Below are positions 36,221 to 43,922 of a stretch of 43,922 nucleotides of DNA, one piece after another. The first letter of the stretch is position 1, and every line of letters begins with the position of its first letter. Under the pieces are notes generated by a model. It was not told the DNA's origin and made no database searches. It saw only the letters and a list, made by a program, of their open reading frames with translations. Source of the DNA: Alphaproteobacteria bacterium. GTDB lineage: Bacteria > Pseudomonadota > Alphaproteobacteria > JABAAW01. A program made the position numbers and the translations under genes. The stretch lies in NCBI GenBank assembly GCA_014238535.1, contig JABAAW010000009.1:1-43922 (forward strand). The letters run 5' to 3'.

Positions 36221-37713
36221 TCTGTTACCTTTAAAACTTTCTGCCTTTTGCCTTTACCTTCGACATACGGTGTATCAAAGCTGCGTCCGTTGAGGATTTC
36301 GCTAATGTTCAGCATCTGCATCTTTTTGTACTTACGTCCGTCATCGTCCAATTGTCCTGCTTTTGCCATTTCGTCTATGAAATTTGCTTTTTTTTGCGCT
36401 CCTAATTCTTCGAGCACGATCAAGCCTGCCATCACGCTATCTGTCTCGCGTTCCATCACGCCGCGCAATTGTCCAACAACTTCTCTATTGATATTTTTGC
36501 CGCCTTTCACTTCAATCACCATAGACGAGTGTTCGGCATAACCTTTCAAACGAAAATAAATACGCCCGTCGATTCCTCTATCTGCTGTCTTACGCGTGGT
36601 TACAAAACCCTCGACTTGTTCTACCGCCCATTTTTGAAATTGGAAATGATCTCGTTGCCATAAATCTTTTGCTCCTTCTATATTTCTAGGTATCCCCTTT
36701 ATTACATAATGCTCGTCTTCGATAAGGCGATAGTTGTCTTGTAGGCGTGACTTTGCGACGCGCTTAATTGCATGGATTGCGATGTCTATACCTATCCACA
36801 GTCTTTTTAGTTCGTGCGCCGCGCATATCGTCGTGGCGCATCCGCAAAACGGGTCAAGCACAACATCACCTTCGTTGCTGCTTGCTAGTATTAATTTCTT
36901 GAGCAAAGATAAAGGTTTCTGCGTAGGGTAACCAACGCGCTCTTTTGCTTTGGGGTTTATGGCGTGAATTTTTAAAACATCGTGTGGGTGTTTCAGGTCA
37001 CTTGATAGGCGATAGGTGCTTGCGTCCCCCCATTTTTTTGACATCTCATAGCGCTTTCTTTGCTGCTCGTTCTTCGGTTCTTTGATAGCATCAACGTTAA
37101 AGGTATAGCTATCTGTCTTGCTATATCGCAGGATTACATCGTGCTTGCGAGAAAAATCGCGCTTTGACATACCGCCAGTGTCATACCACCATATAATCTC
37201 GTTTCTATAATTTTTCTGTCCAAAAATAGCATCCATAATTGGTTTAATGTAATGTGATGCCGTGGGGTCACAATGAAGGTAAATCGTAGAATTTGCTTTC
37301 ATTATTGGATACATTTCGATTAGGCGTTCTGCCATATAATAGGTATAAGCGAGTAGCTTAGGGTTGCTATCTCGCAATGCGCTATGCCACATATTTAAGA
37401 TGCGAGCGACGAAATCTCCCTTACTTGCAAGGGCACTTTTAAAATCGATCATTTTCTGTTCCCGCTCTGCGGTCATCGTCCAGACATCGCAAAAAGCCTC
37501 TACTTGGTCTGGCAATTCGCGTCCCGTTTCATCTTTGTAAATCGCATTGTAAGCGCGGTTTGAATTGAATGGCGGGTCAAGATAGATTAAATCAACGCTC
37601 TCTCTTGCAAAGTCACGCATAATATCCAGACAATCTCCGTAGTAGAGTTTATTTATTAGTTTGCCTTTTTGTAAGGGCTGGGTGGGGGAGGGGAATGTAG
37701 TAACCTCGCTCAT
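36217..37713 (-). CDS. Beta-class site-specific DNA methyltransferase fused to a C-terminal PD-(D/E)XK/Mrr-like nuclease domain
   Basis: LIYLDPPFNSNRAYNAIY (motif IV), VVLDPFCGCATTICAAHELKRLWIGIDI (motif I); C-terminal GIDGRIYF...SSMVIEVKGGKNINREVVGQLRGVM looks like a nuclease core. Confidence 0.87.
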   Translation of the reverse strand: MSEVTTFPSPTQPLQKGKLINKLYYGDCLDIMRDFARESVDLIYLDPPFNSNRAYNAIYKDETGRELPDQVEAFCDVWTMTAEREQKMIDFKSALASKGDFVARILNMWHSALRDSNPKLLAYTYYMAERLIEMYPIMKANSTIYLHCDPTASHYIKPIMDAIFGQKNYRNEIIWWYDTGGMSKRDFSRKHDVILRYSKTDSYTFNVDAIKEPKNEQQRKRYEMSKKWGDASTYRLSSDLKHPHDVLKIHAINPKAKERVGYPTQKPLSLLKKLILASSNEGDVVLDPFCGCATTICAAHELKRLWIGIDIAIHAIKRVAKSRLQDNYRLIEDEHYVIKGIPRNIEGAKDLWQRDHFQFQKWAVEQVEGFVTTRKTADRGIDGRIYFRLKGYAEHSSMVIEVKGGKNINREVVGQLRGVMERETDSVMAGLIVLEELGAQKKANFIDEMAKAGQLDDDGRKYKKMQMLNISEILNGRSFDTPYVEGKGKRQKVLKVTE

Positions 37714-38777
37714 GCCACTGCCTCGCGTCTTGTGTGCCTAGCATAGTATGCGTCGTTAACCACACTAGTTTTATCCTCTACATTTTTCTGTCTTGCTAGC
37801 CCAATCCGCCTTCTTGCTATCTCTACATATTCTTCGGAAATATCAACGCCGATCCAACTACGCTCGTTCAACATCGCCACTTTGCAGGTGGTGCCGCTAC
37901 CGCACATCGGGTCAAACACTATATCGCCTTTTTTAGTCCAAGATAAAATATGGTCTCTCGCTAGCTGTTCGGGGAATACTGCTGGGTGTTTGAAAGCTAG
38001 CTTATCCGAAGTCGTGCCTCCAAGCCCAACCGCGTATTGCCAGATATTTACCTTCGTCTTCTCCTTTTTCAATTCTTTTAATACCTTCTTATTAATACCG
38101 TCCGCCATCTTATTATGCGTGAGCATTTCGTAGCCGTTGCGAGCCGTGCTAACTTTCAGTGGGGTGAATGTCTGCGGTGAGCCTTTTGTCAGCACAAACA
38201 TGAATTCGTAGCAGTTGGTATAGGCGTTGCTACGCATAAAGGGAGTGTTCTTTTTTTGGTAGATCATCACATCGTGTACTTGAAAGCCGATCTCTTGAAA
38301 AAACAATCCTTGACGGAAACTCGTCATCGTCTTGCTACCCTTGACTATCTTATCTCCGACGACCCACACTACAACGCCGCCCTTCTTGGTAACACGAAAC
38401 AATCCTTGGGCAATGTCTTCGAATCTAAACTTATAGCCGTGGTAGTCGCGTAAATTGTCGTAGGGTGGCGAGGTAACCGTGAGCGCAACCGACGACGGCT
38501 GCATCTTGTTCTTCATAAAATCAACACAATCGCCAATATGAATTTTACGCTCTAACACGAATTTAGAATCGGGCAAGAGATTGTTACTGGCGTGGCGCGA
38601 TTGCGGATACTTTAGCTTTGAGATTATGCGGCTAATGGGTCGATTGAGCAGTGTAGCGGCTTGTTTCTTCGTTTTATCAAAGCACAAGTGTAAGAAGAAA
38701 GCTAAACGAGAAGCCGCGTTACGATTGCAACCGTCCGCGCGCAAACGAAATACCAATCTGTTGTCATAATGTTCCAT
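37710..38777 (-). CDS. DNA methyltransferase (SPPY, beta-class; possibly N4-cytosine)
   Basis: VALTVTSPPYDNLRDYHGY (motif IV) and DIVFDPMCGSGTTCKVAMLNERSWIGVDISEEYVEIARRRI (motif I). Confidence 0.9.
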   Translation of the reverse strand: MEHYDNRLVFRLRADGCNRNAASRLAFFLHLCFDKTKKQAATLLNRPISRIISKLKYPQSRHASNNLLPDSKFVLERKIHIGDCVDFMKNKMQPSSVALTVTSPPYDNLRDYHGYKFRFEDIAQGLFRVTKKGGVVVWVVGDKIVKGSKTMTSFRQGLFFQEIGFQVHDVMIYQKKNTPFMRSNAYTNCYEFMFVLTKGSPQTFTPLKVSTARNGYEMLTHNKMADGINKKVLKELKKEKTKVNIWQYAVGLGGTTSDKLAFKHPAVFPEQLARDHILSWTKKGDIVFDPMCGSGTTCKVAMLNERSWIGVDISEEYVEIARRRIGLARQKNVEDKTSVVNDAYYARHTRREAVA

Positions 38778-38819
38778 CTATACGCTACCTTACGCTACAC
38801 CTTGACCCAATACCTAACT

Positions 38820-39740
38820 TTAACCAACCCCCGATTCGCGTCTTCTACGCCGCGCACCACGAGCTCCAATCTGCGCACCCGTAGTCGAATCCGTTTCAGG
38901 TTCGCGAAAGCGTTTTATCCATCGAGTACAACCCACATCCTTACCTGCTATTACATCGCTAGACTTGATCGCTACCATCTCCTCCTCGTGTAGCGGGTTC
39001 ATTATAGCTGAACTCATACCCGCACCAGAAGCCATCGCCAAAAAGGCAGCGTTCAAAGCGTGACGCTTAGGTAAGCCAAAGCTTATATTCGACGCTCCGC
39101 AGCAGGTGTTGACCTTAAGCTCTTCGCGCAAACGTCGTATCAAGTGTAGCGCACCAGCGCCAGCTTGCGAAAGAGCTCCGATCGGCATAACTAGCGGATC
39201 AACTACTATGCGCTCAAAGCCTATCGAAAAATCCGCCGCGCGCTCTACTATCTTCTTCGCAACCGCAAAACGAACGTCGGGGTCTTCAGAAATACCGCTC
39301 TCATCGTTCGAGATAGCTATAACCGAGCAATCATACTTCTTAACTAGCGGTAGCACCGCCTCTAAACGCTCATCCTCGCCCGTAACCGAGTTCAACAGCG
39401 CACGACCTTCATACGCCTCTAAACCAGCCTCTAACGCCGCTATGATCGAAGAATCAATCGATAGCGGAATGTCGCTGAACGACTGTATCAAACGGATAAC
39501 CTTCGCCAAAATAGCCGCTTCGTCCGCAAGAGGTATGCCCGCGTTCACATCTAGCATATGCGCACCAGCCGCAATCTGCGCACGCGCATCGCGCTCAACC
39601 GTCTCAAAGTTACCATTGCGCATCTCCTCGGCTAGACGCTTGCGCCCCGTCGGGTTGATGCGCTCGCCGATGATCGTAAATGGCTTGTCAAGAGATATTA
39701 TGTGCTCTCGCGTCGCCGAACTGACTATTGTATTCGTCAT
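38820..39740 (-). CDS. Methyltetrahydrofolate:corrinoid methyltransferase (pterin-binding, DHPS-like)
   Basis: FTIIGERINPTGRKRLAEEMRNG, AGAHMLDVNAGIP, IPLSIDSS, LLNSVTGEDERLEAVLPLVKKY, CCGASNISFGLPKRHALNAAFLAMA. Confidence 0.93.
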   Translation of the reverse strand: MTNTIVSSATREHIISLDKPFTIIGERINPTGRKRLAEEMRNGNFETVERDARAQIAAGAHMLDVNAGIPLADEAAILAKVIRLIQSFSDIPLSIDSSIIAALEAGLEAYEGRALLNSVTGEDERLEAVLPLVKKYDCSVIAISNDESGISEDPDVRFAVAKKIVERAADFSIGFERIVVDPLVMPIGALSQAGAGALHLIRRLREELKVNTCCGASNISFGLPKRHALNAAFLAMASGAGMSSAIMNPLHEEEMVAIKSSDVIAGKDVGCTRWIKRFREPETDSTTGAQIGARGARRRRRESGVG

Positions 39741-39784
39741 AAATGATACTTAATCCTCTACTCTATTCAATGCTAAATTATACA

Positions 39785-40096
39785 CTATTGTTCTGGTGAT
39801 TCTAAACCGCCGTTAGCAACTAGTCGCGCCAATCGAGCATCGTCAAATTCTTTCTCTATCTCACTTGCCTTCTGCTCTGCCTCACGCTTTAAGTCATCCC
39901 CGCACCTAGCCCCTGAACTCCTACGCCACGCCTGCAAATAGTCTTCGCTATCATGCGCACGAGAACGCATCGCCGCATTATCAATAGCCTCCGCAAAGCG
40001 AGGAGATAAAATATGTTTCTCTTGCTCATGGCGCGAACTGCGAGCGATAACTTGCGCAGGAATATCTCGCCAATATAGTATAATGATTTTACCCAT
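39785..40096 (-). CDS. 'Virulence factor' family protein (PF13769-like)
   Basis: MGKIIILYWRDIPAQVIAR start and AMRSRAHDSEDYLQAWRR; a small protein known as a neighbour of metF/methyl-THF methyltransferase genes in alphaproteobacteria. Confidence 0.8.
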   Translation of the reverse strand: MGKIIILYWRDIPAQVIARSSRHEQEKHILSPRFAEAIDNAAMRSRAHDSEDYLQAWRRSSGARCGDDLKREAEQKASEIEKEFDDARLARLVANGGLESPEQ

Positions 40097-40142
40097 GTTC
40101 GTTACCCATCTTCGATAGTCACATCTGTTAAATTGCGCAGAT

Positions 40143-41330
40143 ATGAGCGTTGATTATAGCGCGCTCGCCTTATATGCTACAGTACGCGCCTCAATACTAG
40201 TAGAGAGGCTAGTAGGTCAAGACTTTTTTTCAAAACTATCTATCTCAGATAGAGAGGACAGCATAGCTATGGCAATTCTTTTGGCTCGCTCCCTAAAGCC
40301 TAAACGCTTGTTAGAACTCGCCGCCTCTTCAGTTTTGCCCGCAAATCTGCCATGCGACGGGTTCTTGAAACTCTATTCTGCTACCGACAAAAAAACACGC
40401 TCAATCTCACGATTGTTGCTTGCAGAAACAAAAAACATGCCCGCACCAACTCACAAAATCGTGCGCCATATAGTATGCTCCGGAGGCAAAAGGTTGCGCG
40501 CGCGCTTGGTAATCGCATCTGCAATGCTACTCGGATACCAAGGCAAAGATGCTATAACATTAGGCGCCGCTATCGAAGCAATACACTGCGCAAGCCTGCT
40601 ACATGACGATGTTGTCGACGGCTCTAAAATGCGGCGCGGTTTGCCCGTCGCGCACAATCTGTGGGGCGCGCAAGCATCCGTGCTCGTAGGTGATTTTCTT
40701 TTCGCTCGGGCTTTCTCCTTAATGTGCCAACAAAAAAACCTCGATATACTCGCGTTGCTCTCGCAAACAGCCATAAGTCTGACGCGCGGTGAAATACGGC
40801 AACTCTATAGCGCGCATGCACTAGACATGAGCGAAAAAGAATGCATCAAAATAATCAAAGACAAAACCGGCGCGTTATTCCGTGCTGCAACTATGAGCGG
40901 AGCAATGCTCGCAACTAAAAATATGAATACACATAAAGCTCTCGCAGAATTCGGAGAGCAGTTCGGAATAGGATTCCAACTCGTCGACGATATGCTCGAT
41001 TATGTTAGCGAAAGCAAAACTATCGGAAAGTGCCGCGGCGACGATCTGCGAGACGGAAAAATAACATACCCTCTAGCTCTGTGCATCGCTCGCGTAAATA
41101 ATAACGAACGAAAGCGGGTAACTAAACTCTTCGGAAACCGAGCTTGTGGTATAGAAGAAGTCGAAGAAGTCGTAGCACTAATGCATAAATATAACTGTCT
41201 CAACGACTGCTATGCAGCAGCCGTTGTTGCACTAAAGCAAGGCGCAAGCGCAATCGACGGAGTCGGAGAAACACAAATACAGGATATATTGAAAAATGCT
41301 TGTCTCGCTAGTGTGGAGAGGCTATCGTAG
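40143..41330 (+). CDS. Polyprenyl diphosphate synthase (octaprenyl-PP synthase-like)
   Basis: GGKRLRARLV, LLHDDVVDGSKMRRG (FARM), FQLVDDMLDY (SARM). ORF carries an N-terminal extension of about 65 aa; start uncertain. Confidence 0.92.
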   Translation: MSVDYSALALYATVRASILVERLVGQDFFSKLSISDREDSIAMAILLARSLKPKRLLELAASSVLPANLPCDGFLKLYSATDKKTRSISRLLLAETKNMPAPTHKIVRHIVCSGGKRLRARLVIASAMLLGYQGKDAITLGAAIEAIHCASLLHDDVVDGSKMRRGLPVAHNLWGAQASVLVGDFLFARAFSLMCQQKNLDILALLSQTAISLTRGEIRQLYSAHALDMSEKECIKIIKDKTGALFRAATMSGAMLATKNMNTHKALAEFGEQFGIGFQLVDDMLDYVSESKTIGKCRGDDLRDGKITYPLALCIARVNNNERKRVTKLFGNRACGIEEVEEVVALMHKYNCLNDCYAAAVVALKQGASAIDGVGETQIQDILKNACLASVERLS

Positions 41331-41539
41331 AGAAATTCTTTGATGGTGCCAGTGTGATCAGTGGTTGTGCTAAGGGTGATAGTGCAGTATCTACTAACTG
41401 GGTAAGTAGCCTTTGTTGAAATGATAGCCATAAATATACACTTGTTGCGAAATTGCTGTCTCGCAAGAGCAAATCTTGGAGCAAGCCTTGCCCATGAAGT
41501 GATAAAATCAGCTACGCCATCGCGCATAGCTCGCTTGTT

Positions 41540-42472
41540 ATGGTGAACTTTCCGCACCACAATTTACTAGGAATTGCCGACCTAAGTGCTAAAGAGATAG
41601 AAGCTATTCTGCAAAGAACCGCAGAGCACATAGAAGCTGGTAGCCATCTTAAAAAATCTCGGAATACAGAACCGCTAAATAACCTATCCGTAATAAATTT
41701 GTTTATGGAAAACTCGACACGCACGAGAGTGTCCTTCGAACTCGCAGGAAAAAGGCTCGGTGCAGAAGTAACCAGTATTTCAGTCGCTCATTCGTCGATT
41801 CGTAAGGGAGAAACTTTGATCGATACCGCGCAAACCCTGCGCGCAATGGCAGTCGACCTACTAGTCGTACGACATCCATACTCCGGTGCAGTACAGCTGC
41901 TAGCAGAAAAACTAGACTGCCATGTCATCAATGCGGGCGATGGTTTCCACGAGCATCCAACACAAGCACTGTCAGACGCTGCGACAATTCGGGCTCGAAG
42001 AGGAAAACTAGATGGCTTGAAGGTCGCGATTTGCGGCGATGTACGACACTCGCGAGTCGCAAGGTCTAACATACTATTGCTACAAAAAATGGGAGCGAAG
42101 GTAAGAATCGTAGCGCCGCCAACATTGATGCCAGACGAAGCAAATCTATACGGGGTGCAATCATTCACCGATATGCGTGAAGGCTTAACAGACTGCGACA
42201 TCGTAATGATGCTACGACTGCAGACCGAGCGCATGCAGGGAATATTCGTGCCGTCAATCCGCGAATATTATCATTTCTATGGATTGGATCAAGAAAAACT
42301 ATCTTATGCAAAAAATGATGCGTTGGTAATGCACCCAGGACCGATGAACCGTGGAGTCGAAATAGATTCTAACCTCGCTGATGACTTATCGCGAAACCTC
42401 GTACACGACCAAGTAGAAATAGGGGTGGCTGTACGAATGAGCTGCTTGGAGATGTTGTGCGCACCGACATAA
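41540..42472 (+). CDS. pyrB: Aspartate carbamoyltransferase catalytic subunit
   Basis: [57 protein letters not shown]. Confidence 0.98.
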   Translation: MVNFPHHNLLGIADLSAKEIEAILQRTAEHIEAGSHLKKSRNTEPLNNLSVINLFMENSTRTRVSFELAGKRLGAEVTSISVAHSSIRKGETLIDTAQTLRAMAVDLLVVRHPYSGAVQLLAEKLDCHVINAGDGFHEHPTQALSDAATIRARRGKLDGLKVAICGDVRHSRVARSNILLLQKMGAKVRIVAPPTLMPDEANLYGVQSFTDMREGLTDCDIVMMLRLQTERMQGIFVPSIREYYHFYGLDQEKLSYAKNDALVMHPGPMNRGVEIDSNLADDLSRNLVHDQVEIGVAVRMSCLEMLCAPT

Positions 42473-42586
42473 GCAGGATGCGTAGATAACAACCAAATGC
42501 GATGAATACTAAATGAATACTATTAGATTCTCGTGAGCACCAAGTATTATAGAAGCGATGACTAATCAAAAAATGGTAGAAATTTA

Positions 42587-43918
42587 ATGGATAGTAGAGA
42601 TGTCAAAAAACAGACTCTCATAGAAAATGCACGTTTGATCAATCCTGAGACAGATAGCGAGCAGAAGGGGGCTCTGTTAATTGAAGGTGGCGTCATATCA
42701 GAAATCGGTATTGTCGCAAGAGAGAAAGTGCAAGACATAGCTATAAAAATCGACGCGCGAGGACTAGCACTCGCGCCAGGTATTGTCGATATGCGCGTGC
42801 ATCTGCGCGAACCAGGCGAGGAGCATAAGGAAACAATAAGTAGTGCTGTCAAAGCTGCTCTTGCGGGGGGGGTGACATCGATGGTTTGCCTTCCTTCAAC
42901 CCAGCCTATCATCGACGATGTTTCCGTCGTGCAGTTTGTAGCAAGAATAGGGCGCGAGCAAAAAGGCACAAAGGTATATTGCTACGCTGCAGCTACGCAA
43001 GGCTTGCGTGGCGAGCAAATATCCGAAATGGGCTTGCTAAAGAAAAGTGGTGCACTAGGCTTTACAGACGCAGAAAAGGCAATACAGAATGCTCGCGTGA
43101 TGACGCGTGTACTGACTTACGCACGCGGGCTAGATGCGTTAGTAATACAGCACCCTGAAGACAAGGCTCTTGCCGATGGTGACATGAACCAAGGCGCACT
43201 CGCCGACCAGCTAGGTTTGCTCGGAATACCGCCTGCCGCAGAAGCTATTATCGTCGAGCGCGATATCCGCTTGCTAGAAAGCACCGACGGACGCTGCCAT
43301 TTCTCGCACCTTACAACGCGCGCTGCAATCGAGGCGGTGCGACGCGCTAAAAAAAATGGAATGAAGGTATCTTGCGACACTGCTCCGCAATACTTTTCTC
43401 TAAACGAAAATGCCCTATTAGGGTATCGAACTTTCGCTAAAGTCTCGCCTCCTTTGCGTAGTGAAGATGATCGTCAAGCCGTGTTCAACGGGTTGCTTGA
43501 TGGAACCATCGATTGCATCGCAAGCGACCACGCACCGCAAGATCAAGATTCCAAACGTTTGCCTTTCCCACTAGCAGACTGCGGAATGATCGGGTTGGAA
43601 ACCTCGTTAGCCCTAAGCATAACGCATCTAACTAGTTTATCCTTGTCTTCTATCTTTCGTTTGCTTGCAAGCAACCCTGCAAATATATTGCGGATACCTG
43701 CGGGAACTTTGAAAATAGGGGCACCTGCCGACTTAGTGTTGTTTGACCCTGATAAAATTTGGGTTATCAAAGAACAGAATATGCGAAGCAAATCTAAAAA
43801 TACTCCATTTAGCGAACAACAAGTGCGAGGTTTGGTCGTAAAAACTTGGGTTGATGGTAGAATCGTTTTTGACTGCGAGCGCGAGCAAAACATAGATACA
43901 GCAGGAAGGTGGACATAG
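42587..43918 (+). CDS. pyrC: Dihydroorotase
   Basis: LAPGIVDMRVHLREPGEEHKETI, ALAGGVTSMVCLPSTQP, CIASDHAPQDQDSKRLPF; downstream of pyrB. Confidence 0.96.
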   Translation: MDSRDVKKQTLIENARLINPETDSEQKGALLIEGGVISEIGIVAREKVQDIAIKIDARGLALAPGIVDMRVHLREPGEEHKETISSAVKAALAGGVTSMVCLPSTQPIIDDVSVVQFVARIGREQKGTKVYCYAAATQGLRGEQISEMGLLKKSGALGFTDAEKAIQNARVMTRVLTYARGLDALVIQHPEDKALADGDMNQGALADQLGLLGIPPAAEAIIVERDIRLLESTDGRCHFSHLTTRAAIEAVRRAKKNGMKVSCDTAPQYFSLNENALLGYRTFAKVSPPLRSEDDRQAVFNGLLDGTIDCIASDHAPQDQDSKRLPFPLADCGMIGLETSLALSITHLTSLSLSSIFRLLASNPANILRIPAGTLKIGAPADLVLFDPDKIWVIKEQNMRSKSKNTPFSEQQVRGLVVKTWVDGRIVFDCEREQNIDTAGRWT

Positions 43919-43922
43919 CGAT

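Noticed and set aside
41331-41539. Possible leader/attenuator or tRNA upstream of pyrB
   Set aside because: No cloverleaf, leader peptide with pyrimidine-tract logic, or clear terminator hairpin could be drawn.
42865-42872. G8 tract in pyrC as a phase-variation site
   Set aside because: It encodes the conserved LAGGVT motif of a likely essential enzyme, so switching is unlikely; noted only as a possible sequencing-error hotspot.
1-43922. CRISPR arrays, rRNA operons, transposases or integrases
   Set aside because: No regularly spaced repeats, rRNA signature sequences or recombinase ORFs were seen on reading both strands and the ORF track.

Overview
The window is a gene-dense chromosomal segment of an alphaproteobacterium, moderate-to-low GC by eye. 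Several stretches hold one-carbon/folate genes. Left to right: 3' end of a TIGR02300-like zinc-ribbon protein; soxBDAG (heterotetrameric sarcosine oxidase) followed by fhs; a large single-polypeptide Type IIG-like restriction-modification (RM) protein lying against the 3' end of nfuA, where an nfuA-tail duplication is visible; uspA; tolC-like OMF; an orphan 618-aa basic membrane protein between tolC and valS; valS; a putative 10-TM metal transporter with an Irr/ICE-like box; rpoN-lptB-(lptA/lptC-like)-kdsD; cytochrome bc1 genes; a NuoE-NuoF-type fusion; an AmpG-like MFS protein; a second TolC-like protein; bioY; a minus-strand operon of metF, ASKHA/RamA-like ferredoxin, two DNA methyltransferases (one fused to a PD-(D/E)XK-like domain), a methyl-THF:corrinoid methyltransferase-like protein and a 'virulence factor' family protein; then a polyprenyl synthase, pyrB and pyrC. 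The most unusual points are: (1) a two-methyltransferase RM module inside a methyl-THF/corrinoid operon with 4-bp ATGA overlaps at three successive junctions; (2) an RM gene ending 20 bp from a duplicated nfuA tail; (3) the orphan protein at the locus where alphaproteobacteria often carry popZ/DUF2497, with a G8 tract near its start; (4) the ICE-like palindrome overlapping promoter-like elements of the metal transporter; (5) a strand-composition change near 33 kb. I see no CRISPR array, rRNA, recognisable tRNA or transposase. All family calls come from reading motifs, with no database search.
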